From NCBI GenBank assembly GCA_003599455.1, contig QZKF01000068.1:1-41273 (forward strand): a stretch of 41,273 nt of DNA. Direction: 5' to 3'. Of the stretch, positions 17,474-27,124 are shown one piece after another. The position numbers and the translations under genes were made by a program. A model generated the notes under the pieces. The model was not told where the DNA came from and ran no database searches. It worked only from the letters and a program-made list of their open reading frames with translations. This DNA is from Comamonadaceae bacterium (GTDB lineage Bacteria; Pseudomonadota; Gammaproteobacteria; Burkholderiales; Burkholderiaceae_C). The stretch's first letter is position 1, and the number at the start of each line of letters is the position of its first letter.

Positions 17474-19306
17474 ATGATCCGCCTCTCCGAACTCAAGCTG
17501 CCGCTGGCCGACGTGCCGGCCGAACACCGCCGCGCCGCCGACGCGCCCTCCGAAACCGACACAGACCGGCAACCCCCGCCGCACCCGGTGGACGCCCTCA
17601 CCCGCCTCGCGGCCGCCGCGCTGGGCATCGCCCCCGCGCAGATCGCCCACCTGCACGTCTTCAAACGCAGCTTCGACGCGCGCAAGGCCGACCTGCTGGC
17701 CGTCTACATCGTCGACCTGACGCTGGCCGACCCTTCGCAGGAAGCCACGCTGCTCGCGCAGCACGCCGGCAAGCCCCACATCCAGCCCTCGCCCGACATG
17801 GCCTGGCACCCGCCCGGCCACGCACCCGCGGGCTGGCCCGCGGATGAGAGCGAGCGCCCGGTGGTGGTGGGCCTGGGGCCGTGCGGCCTGTTCACCGCGC
17901 TCGCGCTGGCGCAGATGGGCTTCAGGCCCATCGTGCTCGAGCGCGGCAAGCGGGTGCGTGAGCGCACCCAGGACACCTGGGGCCTGTGGCGCCGGCACGT
18001 GCTCAACCCCGAGAGCAACGTGCAGTACGGCGAGGGCGGCGCCGGCCTGTTCTCCGACGGCAAGCTCTACAGCCAGATCAAGGACCCGCGCTTCCTCGGC
18101 CGCAAGGTCATGCAGGAGTTCGTGGACGCCGGCGCGCCGCCCGAGATCCTCTACACCGCGCACCCGCACATCGGCACCTTCAAGCTGGTGCGCGTGGTGG
18201 AAGCCATGCGCGAGAAGATCGTCGCGCTCGGCGGCGAGATCCGCTTCCAGCACCAGGTCTGCGGCCTCACGCTGGCGCGCGACGGCGACGCGCAGCGCAT
18301 CGCGTCGCTGCAGGTGCGCCGCCTGGACACCGGCGAGCGCACCGACATGCCGGTGCGGCGCGTGGTGCTGGCGCTCGGCCACAGCGCGCGCGACAGCTTC
18401 GCGCAGCTGTGGGACGCGGGCGTGTTCATGGAAGCCAAGCCGTTTTCCATCGGCTTTCGCATCGAGCACCCGCAGGGCGTGATCGACCGCGCGCGCTGGG
18501 GCCGCCACGCCGGCCACCCGCTGCTGGGCGCGGCCGACTACAAGCTGGTGCACCACGCGAAGAACGGGCGCGCGGTCTACAGCTTCTGCATGTGCCCCGG
18601 CGGCATGGTGGTGGCCGCCACCTCCGAACCCGGGCGCGTGGTCACCAACGGCATGAGCCAGTACTCGCGCAACGAGCGCAACGCCAACGCCGGCCTGGTG
18701 GTCGGCATCGAGCCGGCCGACTTTCCGCAGAGCTTCCCGCAGGACGCGCCGCAGTGGACCGCCGCCTTCGGCGACACCGACGGGCCGCGCTACGCCGAGC
18801 AAGCCGCACAGCTCGCGGCCCAGGGCCAGACCCATCCGCTGGCCGGCATCGTGCTGCAGCGCGACCTCGAAGCCCGCGCCTACCAGCTCGGCGGCGCCAG
18901 CTACGACGCGCCGGGCCAGCTGGTCGGCGACTTCCTGCGGCAGCAGGCATCGAGCGCGCTCGGCGCGGTGGAGCCCTCGTACCAGCCGGGCGTGAAGCTC
19001 GGCGACCTCGCCCCGGCCCTGCCCGCCTACGCCATCGAGGCCATGCGCGAGGCGTTGCCGGTGTTCGGCCGCAAGATCCCCGGCTACGACATGGCCGACG
19101 CGGTGCTCACCGGCGTGGAGACGCGCACCTCGGCGCCGCTGCGCATCACGCGCGGCGCCGACTGCCAGAGCCTGAACACGCGCGGCCTGTACCCGGCCGG
19201 CGAGGGCGCGGGCTACGCGGGCGGCATCCTCTCGGCCGGCGTGGACGGCCTGAAGGTGGCCGAGGCGCTGGCGCGCGAACTGCTCGGCGCCAGCACCCCG
19301 CCCTGA
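17474..19306 (+). CDS. FAD-dependent oxidoreductase, COG2509 class
   Basis: This 610-residue protein has an N-terminal ferredoxin-like extension (~1-125; LHVFKRSFDARKADLLAVYI) followed by the FAD Rossmann motif VVVGLGPCGLFTALALAQMG (GxGPxG at 133-138). The family signature YGEGGAGLFSDGKLYSQIKD follows, and a C-terminal FAD-contact region GLYPAGEGAGYAGGI. These are uncharacterised dehydrogenases found in many bacteria; the substrate and electron acceptor are unknown. It is divergent from the DUF2239 gene across 130 bp. A TTGACG at 17418-17423 could be a -35, but no good -10 follows. Confidence 0.9.
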   Translation: MIRLSELKLPLADVPAEHRRAADAPSETDTDRQPPPHPVDALTRLAAAALGIAPAQIAHLHVFKRSFDARKADLLAVYIVDLTLADPSQEATLLAQHAGKPHIQPSPDMAWHPPGHAPAGWPADESERPVVVGLGPCGLFTALALAQMGFRPIVLERGKRVRERTQDTWGLWRRHVLNPESNVQYGEGGAGLFSDGKLYSQIKDPRFLGRKVMQEFVDAGAPPEILYTAHPHIGTFKLVRVVEAMREKIVALGGEIRFQHQVCGLTLARDGDAQRIASLQVRRLDTGERTDMPVRRVVLALGHSARDSFAQLWDAGVFMEAKPFSIGFRIEHPQGVIDRARWGRHAGHPLLGAADYKLVHHAKNGRAVYSFCMCPGGMVVAATSEPGRVVTNGMSQYSRNERNANAGLVVGIEPADFPQSFPQDAPQWTAAFGDTDGPRYAEQAAQLAAQGQTHPLAGIVLQRDLEARAYQLGGASYDAPGQLVGDFLRQQASSALGAVEPSYQPGVKLGDLAPALPAYAIEAMREALPVFGRKIPGYDMADAVLTGVETRTSAPLRITRGADCQSLNTRGLYPAGEGAGYAGGILSAGVDGLKVAEALARELLGASTPP

Positions 19307-19307
19307 C

Positions 19308-20657
19308 TCACTTGCGCTGCAGGAAATCGACCGCGAGCGCGGCCAGCGAACGGGCGCCCACCGGCAGCTGCGCCTCGTCGATGTCGAACAGCGGCGAGTG
19401 GTTGGACGGCGCCTTGGCGAAGTCCTGGCCCTTCTGCGGCGCGCCCAGGAAATAGAAGAAGCCCGGCACCACCTTCTGGAACTCCGAGAAGTCTTCCGAG
19501 CCGCTCACCTTCGGGATCAGCATGACCTTGCCGCCCATGGCTTCGCGCAGGGCGGGCAACGAGGCTTCGGTGAGCGCGGCGTGGTTGGTGGTGACCGGGT
19601 AGGCCACCGGGCCGAAGCTCACCCGGGCCTTGGCGCCGCTGGACGCGGCGATCGATTCGGCGGTGGTCACGATGCGCTTCTTCGCGTCCTCGCGCATCTC
19701 CTCGTCGAAGGTGCGCAGCGTGCCCTGCATTTCCACGCCGTCGGGGATGATGTTGTTGCGCGTGCCGCCGTGGATGGAACCGATGGTGATCACCGCCGGC
19801 TCCTTGCTGATGTTGAGCTGGCGGCTCACCACGGTCTGCAGACCCAGCACCACCTGGCTGGAGGCCACGATCGGGTCCACCGCGCCCCAGGGCGCCGAGC
19901 CGTGGCCGCCGCGCCCGTCCACGTGAATGGTGAGCGCGTCCGAGCCCGCCATCAGCGGGCCACTGCGGTAGCCCGCCACGCCCGCGGGCAGGTTGGACAT
20001 GATGTGCAGGCCGTAGATCGCCTGCACGTCCTTCAGGGCACCGGCCTCGATCATGGCCTTGGCGCCGAAGCTGGGCACCTTGCCGCTGGCGTCGGCCACC
20101 ACCGGCGCGCCCTCCTCGGCCGGCTGGAAGATGAACTTCACCGTGCCCGGCAGCTGCGCGCGCATGCCGGCCAGCGCCTCGGCCGCGCCCATGAGCATGG
20201 CCACGTGGGCATCGTGGCCGCAGGCGTGCATCACCGGCACCTCCTTGCCGAGGTAGTTCGCCTTCTGCTTCGAGGCGAACGGCAGGCCGGTCTTCTCCTC
20301 CACCGGCAGCGCGTCCATGTCGGCGCGCAGCGCCACCACCTTGCCCGGCAGGCCGCCGCGCAGCGTGCCCACCACGCCGGTGCCGCCCACGCCGGTCTGC
20401 ACCTCCATGCCCAGCTTCTGCAGGTGCTCGGCCACCAGTTTCGCGGTGCGCACTTCCTGGCCCGAGAGCTCGGGGTGGGCGTGGATATCGCGGCGCCAGG
20501 CCACCATCCTCGGCGCGGCAGCGTTCACCGCCGCCTCCAGTTGCCTGAGGCCGGTCGCGTCCAGGGCCTGGGCACCGGCCGGGGCCGTCAACGACAGGAG
20601 ACCGGCGGCCACGAGGGCGGCGGCGAGCGAGCGGGAGGGGGTCGGGGCAAGGCGCAT
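19308..20657 (-). CDS. Secreted M20-family amidohydrolase
   Basis: This 449-residue metallopeptidase-type amidohydrolase (M20D; hippurate hydrolase / IAA-amino acid hydrolase-like) cleaves N-acyl amino acids. Residues 1 to ~30 form a Sec signal peptide ending in AGAQA, so the enzyme is periplasmic. Motifs: RRDIHAHPELSGQE, RADMDALPV, HACGHDAHVAMLMGAA (metal Cys/His), FQPAEEG (catalytic Glu), GLHIMSN, the dimerisation-domain GRGGHGSAPW and GSEDFSEF (metal His region). The ATG at 20657 starts the signal peptide; an upstream in-frame ATG at 20693 is possible. It converges on the FAD gene one base away and is divergent from the AraC-type regulator, its likely controller. Confidence 0.92.
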   Translation of the reverse strand: MRLAPTPSRSLAAALVAAGLLSLTAPAGAQALDATGLRQLEAAVNAAAPRMVAWRRDIHAHPELSGQEVRTAKLVAEHLQKLGMEVQTGVGGTGVVGTLRGGLPGKVVALRADMDALPVEEKTGLPFASKQKANYLGKEVPVMHACGHDAHVAMLMGAAEALAGMRAQLPGTVKFIFQPAEEGAPVVADASGKVPSFGAKAMIEAGALKDVQAIYGLHIMSNLPAGVAGYRSGPLMAGSDALTIHVDGRGGHGSAPWGAVDPIVASSQVVLGLQTVVSRQLNISKEPAVITIGSIHGGTRNNIIPDGVEMQGTLRTFDEEMREDAKKRIVTTAESIAASSGAKARVSFGPVAYPVTTNHAALTEASLPALREAMGGKVMLIPKVSGSEDFSEFQKVVPGFFYFLGAPQKGQDFAKAPSNHSPLFDIDEAQLPVGARSLAALAVDFLQRK

Positions 20658-20726
20658 GGAAGAGGTCCGTGGTGAAGTGGCTGAGGCGCCCATGCTAAGA
20701 GCCGGCCAGGCCTGGTATGGTGGTTA

Positions 20727-20757
20727 ATATCGCCATTCAGGAAGCTGATATCGCCAT
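20727..20757 (+). promoter_or_regulatory. Direct repeat ATATCGCCAT, 21-bp period, candidate AraC operator
   Basis: ATATCGCCAT occurs at 20727-20736 and again at 20748-20757, same orientation, exactly 21 bp apart (two helical turns), which is the classic layout for AraC-family dimers. The second copy overlaps the regulator's ATG, fitting autorepression, while the pair sits about 70 bp from the divergent amidohydrolase start, fitting activation. Confidence 0.45.
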
Positions 20758-21850
20758 GCCCGCTGCCACGCCTTTTGTCGTCGAGATCGCCGTGCTGCCC
20801 GAGAGCGGGCTCGGCCACGCGCTGGCCCTGGTGGAGCTGCTGCGCACCGCCAACCTCATGGCGGGCCTGCGGCTGGGCACACGGGCGCCGCGCCTGGCCT
20901 GGCGCTTCGCCGACGCCGAGGGCCGGGCGCTGCGCGCCGAAGAAGGCCTGCTGCAGGCCTGCATGGCCGAAGGCGCCAGCGGCGACACGCCGGCGGCCGC
21001 GCTCTTCATCGCGCCGCTGCACCTGGCCGACATCCCCGCCATCCGCCTGGCCGTAAAGCGGCAGGCGGCGCTCGCGCGCCGGGTGGCCCTGATGGTGGAC
21101 ACCGGCCGCCTGGTGTGCACGCTGGGCAACGGCGCCTGGTTCGCCGCGGACAGCGGGCGCCTGGACCAGCGCCGCGCGGCGCTGGCCTGGTACTACATGG
21201 CCGGCATGGGCCGCGACTTTCCCACCATCGCACCCCAGGCCGGACAGGGCTTCTGCGAAGACGGCCCCTGGCTCAGCGCCGCCTATCCGGCCGACCTGGG
21301 GCACATGGCAGCGGCGCTGGCCCGGCACGCGCTGGGCGCCGAGCTGGCCGAGGCTCTGGTCACGGTGCTGCAGCCCGACCGCGGACGCGAACTCGCCGCC
21401 CTGCAGGCCACGCACACGATCCCCAACACGCGCGACAGCACGCTGGCGCGCGCCATCGCCTGGATGGAGCAGCGGGTGGAGCAGCCCTACGACCTGGCGG
21501 CGCTGGCCACCGCGGCCGCGGTGAGCACGCGCACCCTGTTGCGCCACTTCCAGCAGGAGCTCGGACATTCACCGCTGGACCACCTGCACGGGCTGCGCTG
21601 CGCGCGGGCGCGCGTGCTGCTCGAGATCACGCTGGAGAGCGTGCCCACGATCGCGCTGGCCTGCGGCTATGGCGACACGGCCGCGTTCCGCCGCATCTTT
21701 GCGCGCCACACCGGGCTCACGCTGACCGCCTACCGCCAGCGCCACACGCTGCGCGCACCGCGGCGGCGCTGGCGCGTGCAGACCGGCGCCGGCGTGGACG
21801 CCGCGCTCGCCGCCCTGCGCGCGGCCGCCAGAAAACCGCCTGGCGCCTGA
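20756..21850 (+). CDS. GlxA-like AraC-family regulator with degenerate DJ-1/PfpI domain
   Basis: This 364-residue regulator has an N-terminal DJ-1/PfpI-like sensor domain (~5-195) and a C-terminal AraC HTH (~225-330: DLAALATAAAVSTRTLLRHF and ALACGYGDTAAFRRIFARHT). In GlxA relatives the sensor carries a CTGAFLLA-type motif; here the corresponding stretch is LGNGAWFAADSGRLDQRRA with glycine in place of cysteine, so it is a ligand sensor and not an enzyme. The ATG at 20756 has GGAAG upstream; an ATG at 20717 is in frame but would overlap the first repeat of the operator. It probably controls the adjacent amidohydrolase. Confidence 0.88.
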   Translation: MPAATPFVVEIAVLPESGLGHALALVELLRTANLMAGLRLGTRAPRLAWRFADAEGRALRAEEGLLQACMAEGASGDTPAAALFIAPLHLADIPAIRLAVKRQAALARRVALMVDTGRLVCTLGNGAWFAADSGRLDQRRAALAWYYMAGMGRDFPTIAPQAGQGFCEDGPWLSAAYPADLGHMAAALARHALGAELAEALVTVLQPDRGRELAALQATHTIPNTRDSTLARAIAWMEQRVEQPYDLAALATAAAVSTRTLLRHFQQELGHSPLDHLHGLRCARARVLLEITLESVPTIALACGYGDTAAFRRIFARHTGLTLTAYRQRHTLRAPRRRWRVQTGAGVDAALAALRAAARKPPGA

Positions 21851-21886
21851 ATCGGTCACGAATCTTTACACGCGGTGCACACAGGG

Positions 21887-21892
21887 TTGACA
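21887..21892 (+). promoter_or_regulatory. -35-like TTGACA before the glycine-zipper gene
   Basis: TTGACA lies 43 bp before the ATG of the glycine-zipper gene. The bases at the -10 distance (AGACTA at 21910-21915) are a poor match, so the promoter is only suggested. Confidence 0.3.
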
Positions 21893-21934
21893 CAGGCCGT
21901 GCAGACTCCAGACTACCCTCATCAGGAGTTCCCC

Positions 21935-22630
21935 ATGAAAACCCCCGTTCTGATTCCCGCCATGACCGGCCTGCTCGCCCTGGCCGGCAGTGGTCTGGCG
22001 CAGGCGCAGGATGAACAAGGCCGCGTGCTCAGCAGCACCCCGGTCATCCAGCAAGTGGCCATACCGCGCGAAGTCTGCAGCGACGAGCATGTGACCTACC
22101 AGGGCCAGAAATCCGGCGCCGGCGCGCTGATCGGCGGCATCGCCGGCGGCGCCATGGGCAATGCCATCGGCAACGGCAGCGGCCGGGCCGCCGCCACCGT
22201 GATCGGCCTGATCGGCGGCGCCATCGTCGGCGACCGTGTCGAAGGCCCCGGCCGGCCCTACACCGAAACCTACCGCCAGTGCGGCACCCAGACCTTCTAC
22301 GAAAACCGCACCGTGGCCTACGACGTGGTCTACGAATACGCCGGCCGCCAGTACCGCGTGCAGATGCCGCAGGACCCGGGCCGCTACGTGCGCCTGAACG
22401 TCACGCCGGCCGACGCCATGCCGCCGCCGCCCGTGACCTACCCCTCGTACCGGCCGCAGACGCAGTACGTCGAGCCCTCCACCCGCATCACCATCGGCAC
22501 GACCTACTACCCGCACCCCGGCACGGTGATGCCGATCCACGGCTACCGCTGGGGCCCGGGCTACTACCAGCCCCCGCGCCACGACGGGCGCCACCACCGC
22601 GACAACGACCGCTGGGACCGCAACCGCTGA
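21935..22630 (+). CDS. Exported glycine-zipper (17 kDa surface antigen-like) protein
   Basis: This 231-residue protein has a Sec signal (residues 1 to ~25, ending AQAQ) and a glycine-zipper segment GAGALIGGIAGGAMGNAIG followed by VIGLIGGAIVGD, which can insert in or span the outer membrane. The mature N terminus has one Cys pair (CSDEH and QCGTQ), and the C terminus is a Tyr/Pro/His-rich tail ending in charged repeats. No lipobox is seen, so it is not a clear lipoprotein. Family members contribute to envelope stability. GGAG precedes the ATG. It ends just before a bidirectional terminator shared with htpX. Confidence 0.85.
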   Translation: MKTPVLIPAMTGLLALAGSGLAQAQDEQGRVLSSTPVIQQVAIPREVCSDEHVTYQGQKSGAGALIGGIAGGAMGNAIGNGSGRAAATVIGLIGGAIVGDRVEGPGRPYTETYRQCGTQTFYENRTVAYDVVYEYAGRQYRVQMPQDPGRYVRLNVTPADAMPPPPVTYPSYRPQTQYVEPSTRITIGTTYYPHPGTVMPIHGYRWGPGYYQPPRHDGRHHRDNDRWDRNR

Positions 22631-22637
22631 GCCCGGA

Positions 22638-22681
22638 CACCCACAAAAAAAGCGACCCGAGGGTCGCTTTTTTTGTGGGTG
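22638..22681. terminator. Bidirectional Rho-independent terminator between the glycine-zipper gene and htpX
   Basis: A perfect inverted repeat: CACCCAC-A7-GCGACC, loop CGAG, GGTCGC-T7-GTGGGTG. The GC stem with a T7 run follows in both directions, so it can stop the plus-strand glycine-zipper transcript and the minus-strand htpX transcript. Confidence 0.93.
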
Positions 22682-22691
22682 CTGAACCGTG

Positions 22692-23567
22692 TCAGCCCTG
22701 CGCTTGCTGCAGTGCGGCGATGCGCTCTTCGATCGGCGGGTGCGTCGAGAACAGCTTGCCCAGGCCACCGGTGATGCCCAGCGCCTGCATGGTCTTGGGC
22801 AGCTCGCCCGGCGTGAGGCCACCCAGGCGGGCCAGCGCATTGATCATGGGCTGCTTGCGGCCCATCAGGCCGGCGGCGCCCGCGTCGGCGCGGAACTCGC
22901 GCTGGCGGCTGAACCAGGCCACGATGATGGCGGCCAGGAAACCCAGCACGATGTCCATCACGATGGTGGTGACCATGTAGCCGATGCCGGGGCCGGAGTT
23001 GCTGTCGCTGCCGCGGCGCAGGAAGGAATCCACCGCGTAGCCGATCACGCGGCTCAGGAACACCACGAAGGTGTTCATCACGCCCTGGATCAGCGTCATG
23101 GTGACCATGTCGCCGTTGGCCACGTGCGCGACCTCGTGGCCGATCACGGCCTCGACTTCCTCTTTCGTCATGTTCTGCAGCAGGCCGGTGGACACCGCCA
23201 CCAGGGCCGAGTTCTTGAAAGCCCCGGTGGCAAACGCGTTGGGCGCACCTTCAAAAATGGCGACCTCGGGCATGCCGATGCCGGCCTTGTCGGCGAAGCG
23301 GCGCACGGTCTCCACGATCCAGGCTTCGTCGGCCGTCTGCGGCTGGTTGATCACGCGCGCGCCGGTGCTGAACTTGGCCATCGGCTTGCTCATCAGCAAG
23401 GAGATGATGGCGCCGCCAAAGCCGATCACGAGCGAGAACCCGGCCAGCGCCGTCATGTTCAGGCCGTTGGCCGTGAGGAACCGGTCCACGCCCAGGATGC
23501 GGGTGGTGATCAACAGCACCGCCATCACGGCGAAGTTGGTCAGGACGAACAGCAGGATGCGCTTCAT
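22692..23567 (-). CDS. htpX: Membrane zinc protease HtpX
   Basis: HtpX is an inner-membrane M48 protease that degrades misfolded membrane proteins. The 291-residue protein has two N-terminal hydrophobic helices ([19 protein letters not shown] and a second near residue 45), the zinc site HEVAH (H144, E145, H148), third ligand E224 in [11 protein letters not shown], two further hydrophobic helices between, and the C-terminal [13 protein letters not shown] motif. Start ATG at 23567 has GGAG upstream. A good sigma-32-type promoter lies about 145 bp upstream, which fits heat-shock control. Confidence 0.97.
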   Translation of the reverse strand: MKRILLFVLTNFAVMAVLLITTRILGVDRFLTANGLNMTALAGFSLVIGFGGAIISLLMSKPMAKFSTGARVINQPQTADEAWIVETVRRFADKAGIGMPEVAIFEGAPNAFATGAFKNSALVAVSTGLLQNMTKEEVEAVIGHEVAHVANGDMVTMTLIQGVMNTFVVFLSRVIGYAVDSFLRRGSDSNSGPGIGYMVTTIVMDIVLGFLAAIIVAWFSRQREFRADAGAAGLMGRKQPMINALARLGGLTPGELPKTMQALGITGGLGKLFSTHPPIEERIAALQQAQG

Positions 23568-23708
23568 GTTTTCTCCAGTGGTGCAGCGGTGCCAAGGGGC
23601 GACCGGCTGCGCATGTGACCCTTGTGGGGCCTTCCAGGTTCCCGCCATCGCGGGGGCTCGGCAGCCTGCGCCGCCTTGCGGGACGGCGCATGATACCGAG
23701 AAACCAGT

Positions 23709-23734
23709 ATGGGGCCCGCGGCCCCGAATTCAAG
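23709..23734 (-). promoter_or_regulatory. Candidate sigma-32 heat-shock promoter of htpX
   Basis: On the minus strand CTTGAA (23734-23729) and CCCCAT (23714-23709) are separated by exactly 14 bases. Both elements and the spacing match the sigma-32 consensus (CTTGAA, N11-16, CCCCAT). It lies between the DUF3025 stop and htpX, giving an mRNA leader of roughly 130 bases. The -35 overlaps an inverted repeat GAATTCA (23726-23732) / TGAATTC (23746-23752). Confidence 0.65.
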
Positions 23735-23750
23735 CGAAACCCGCGTGAAT

Positions 23751-24503
23751 TCAGGCGCTCGCGGGCGGGCGGGGTGGGCGGAACACCGACGCGTCGGCGT
23801 AGAAGCCGGGGCCCTCGTTCGCGGGCCACCAGCCGGGCACACCCAGCACCGGCAGCGGCGTGAACGGCTTGGCCGCGAGTTGCGCGGCGCTCAGGCCAGC
23901 GGCCAGCCAGGCGTCCCAGGCGGCGAGGTCGTCGCCCAGCGCCAGCGGCACCGGCTCGCGCAGCACATGGGCGGTGATCGACTTGTAGGGCGCCACCAGT
24001 TTTTCCAGCAGCGCGTGGCCGAACAGCACCAGCCGCGCCTGCGCCCAGAGCGGGCGCAGCGTGACGAACAGGCGATGCCAGTCGCGCGCCACCAGGGCCT
24101 CCCACAACGGCTCGGGCGCCTGCAGCAGCGCGGCGTTTTCGTCGAACAGGGTCAGCGCATCGCGCACCGGACCGCGCACGGCGCCCACGCCGGCGGCGGC
24201 GATTTCGGCCGCCTGCAAGCGGTTCAGGCGCTGCTTGGTGAGCGGGAAGCGCAGCCAGCACAGGCCATTGAAGAAGTCGTGCAGGTTCTCGCGCGTGGGC
24301 ACGCGGCCGGTGTCGAAGATGAACTGCTCGTAGGCCACGCCAGCGGGCAGCTCGGCTTGCGACGCGAAGCGCACCGGGCAAGGGCCGCGCGTGTCCAGCG
24401 CCTGCGGCAGGGCCTCGCCGCGCGCCAGCGCCGCGCCCACGACCCGTCCTTCTTCAGCGACGGGCGCGAACCAGGGCGCGGTCCAGTCGGGCGCCGGCTG
24501 CAA
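23751..24503 (-). CDS. DUF3025 family protein
   Basis: This 250-residue protein carries the DUF3025 hallmark YEQFIFDTGRVPTRENLHDF followed by FNGLCWLRFP and RLNRLQAAEI. No catalytic motif or membrane segment is visible. It starts with TTG at 24503 (no ATG or GTG is available before the conserved region), five bases after the pyrC stop, so it is probably translated from the pyrC mRNA. The family has no known role. Confidence 0.88.
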   Translation of the reverse strand: MQPAPDWTAPWFAPVAEEGRVVGAALARGEALPQALDTRGPCPVRFASQAELPAGVAYEQFIFDTGRVPTRENLHDFFNGLCWLRFPLTKQRLNRLQAAEIAAAGVGAVRGPVRDALTLFDENAALLQAPEPLWEALVARDWHRLFVTLRPLWAQARLVLFGHALLEKLVAPYKSITAHVLREPVPLALGDDLAAWDAWLAAGLSAAQLAAKPFTPLPVLGVPGWWPANEGPGFYADASVFRPPRPPASA

Positions 24504-24508
24504 GGTGT

Positions 24509-25552
24509 TCAGGCCTTCAGGCGCCAGGGCAGCGCCTCGCCACCGCGCAGCGGCTTGAGGTCGGCTTCGCCAAAGCGGAAGCTCTCGGGGGTGGTCCAGC
24601 TCTCGCGCTGCAGGGTGATGCGGCCGCTGTTGCGCGGCAGGCCGTAGAAGGCCGGGCCGTGGAAGCTGGCGAAGGCTTCGAGCTTGTCGAGCGCGCCGAC
24701 CGAGTCGAAGGCCTCGGCGTACATCTCGATCGCGGCATGCGCGGTGTAGCAGCCGGCGCAGCCCATGGCGTGCTCCTTCAGGTGCGCCGGGTGCGGCGCG
24801 CTGTCGGTGCCGAGGAAGAAGCGGTCGCTGCCGCTGGCGGCGGCGGCCAGCAGGGCCTGGCGGTGGGTTTCGCGCTTGAGCACCGGCAGGCAGTAGTAGT
24901 GCGGGCGCACGCCGCCGGTGAAGAGGGCATTGCGGTTGAACAGCAGGTGGTGCGCGGTGAGCGTGGCCGCCGTGAACGGCCCGGCCTCGGCCACGTACTG
25001 CGCGGCCTCTTTCGTGGTGATGTGCTCGAACACCACCTTGAGTTCGGGGAAGTCGCGGCGCAGCGGGATCATCTGCTGCTCGATGAACACGGCCTCGCGG
25101 TCGAACAGATCGATGTCGGGCGAGGTCACCTCGCCGTGCACCAGCAGCAGCAGGCCGGCGCGCTGCATGGCTTCCAGCGTCTTGTAGGTCTTGCGGATGT
25201 CGGTCACGCCGGCGTCGCTGTTGGTGGTGGCGCCAGCCGGGTACAGCTTGAGGGCCACCACGCCGGCGTCCTTCGCGCGCGCGATCTCGTCGGCGGGCAG
25301 GTTGTCGGTGAGGTAGAGCGTCATCAGCGGCTCGAAGCCCATGCCCGCGGGCACGGCGGCGCGGATGCGCTCGCGGTAGGCCACGGCCTGCGCCGCGGTA
25401 GTCACCGGCGGCTTGAGGTTGGGCATGATGATGGCGCGCCCGAACTGGGCGGCCGTGTGCGGCACCACGGTGCGCAGCGCGTCGCCATCGCGCACGTGCA
25501 GGTGCCAGTCGTCGGGTCGGGTGATCGTGAGGGTGTCTGGGGCGCTGTTCAT
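24509..25552 (-). CDS. pyrC: Dihydroorotase, class II
   Basis: PyrC cyclises carbamoyl aspartate in pyrimidine synthesis. The 347-residue protein has the binuclear zinc ligands: HLH (H17, H19), carboxylated K102 in [10 protein letters not shown]139 (LLVHGE), H177 (VFEHITT) and D250 (FLGTDSAPH). Length and motifs match the E. coli-type enzyme. It is followed after five bases by the DUF3025 gene. Confidence 0.97.
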   Translation of the reverse strand: MNSAPDTLTITRPDDWHLHVRDGDALRTVVPHTAAQFGRAIIMPNLKPPVTTAAQAVAYRERIRAAVPAGMGFEPLMTLYLTDNLPADEIARAKDAGVVALKLYPAGATTNSDAGVTDIRKTYKTLEAMQRAGLLLLVHGEVTSPDIDLFDREAVFIEQQMIPLRRDFPELKVVFEHITTKEAAQYVAEAGPFTAATLTAHHLLFNRNALFTGGVRPHYYCLPVLKRETHRQALLAAAASGSDRFFLGTDSAPHPAHLKEHAMGCAGCYTAHAAIEMYAEAFDSVGALDKLEAFASFHGPAFYGLPRNSGRITLQRESWTTPESFRFGEADLKPLRGGEALPWRLKA

Positions 25553-25621
25553 GGCCCTATTCTCCCATTCGCCAACACGCAGCCGGCGCGAAACACCTCA
25601 TCCAGGGCTCCCGAGGGTCCG

Positions 25622-25685
25622 GCTCCGCCGGTCCCAGGGTGCGCCCCCCTCTCAGGGGGGACGCGCGAAGCGCGGCGGGGGGTGC
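25622..25685. repeat. GC-rich multi-hairpin intergenic element
   Basis: Between pyrC and gltL, CCCCCC-TCTCA-GGGGGG forms a strong stem, followed by GCGCGAAGCGC (a short hairpin) and GGGGGGTGCCCC. From memory such modules recur in Comamonadaceae intergenic regions. It could act as the 3' end of the glt operon mRNA; there is no U-run. Confidence 0.4.
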
Positions 25686-25689
25686 CCCT

Positions 25690-26427
<738 letters not shown>

Positions 26428-26451
26428 GGCAATTCCTGGGTAACGGGTGCA

Positions 26452-27123
26452 TCAACGGATGATGGCGATCTTCTTGTGCAGCTGTTTGACGGACCACGAC
26501 AGCGCGTAACACATGACGAAATAGACCACGGCGGCGGCCAGGTAGGCCTCGATCGGGCGACCGAAGTTCTTGCCCGCGACCTCGAAGCCCTTGAGCATGT
26601 CGTAGGCGCCGATGGCGTAGACCAGCGAGGTGTCCTGGAACAGGATGATGGTCTGCGTGAGCAGCACCGGCAGCATGTTGCGGAAGGCCTGGGGCAGCAC
26701 CACCAGCTTCATGTTCTGGCCGTAGCTCATGCCCAGCGCCTGGCCCGCGTGCACCTGGCCGCGCGGGATCGACTGGATGCCCGCGCGCATGATTTCGCTG
26801 AAGTAGGCGGCCTCGAAGGCGATGAAGGTGATCACCGCCGACACCTCGGCGCCGATGGGCCGGCCGATCAGCAGCGGCACCAGCAGGAAGAACCACAGGA
26901 TCACCATCACCAGCGGAATGCTGCGCATGCCGTTGACGTAGATCGTGGCCGGCGTGTCGAGCCATTTCTTGCCCGACAAGCGCATGAGCGCGAGGATGGT
27001 GCCGAAGATGATGCCGCCGATGGTGGCCACGATGGTCAGCATCAGGCTGAAGTACAGGCCCTTCAGCACGAAGTTGCTGATCAGGTCCCAGTTGTAGAAG
27101 GAAAAGTCGAGGTTGAGGTTCAT
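26452..27123 (-). CDS. gltK: Glutamate/aspartate ABC transporter permease
   Basis: This 223-residue inner-membrane permease has about five helices; the first begins near residue 20 (KGLYFSLMLTIVATIGGIIF). The PAAT permease motif is present: FEAAYFSEIMRAGIQSIPRG then GQALGMS and LPQAFRNMLPVLL. It follows gltJ by one base and precedes gltL by 24 bp. Confidence 0.95.
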   Translation of the reverse strand: MNLNLDFSFYNWDLISNFVLKGLYFSLMLTIVATIGGIIFGTILALMRLSGKKWLDTPATIYVNGMRSIPLVMVILWFFLLVPLLIGRPIGAEVSAVITFIAFEAAYFSEIMRAGIQSIPRGQVHAGQALGMSYGQNMKLVVLPQAFRNMLPVLLTQTIILFQDTSLVYAIGAYDMLKGFEVAGKNFGRPIEAYLAAAVVYFVMCYALSWSVKQLHKKIAIIR

Positions 27124-27124
27124 G

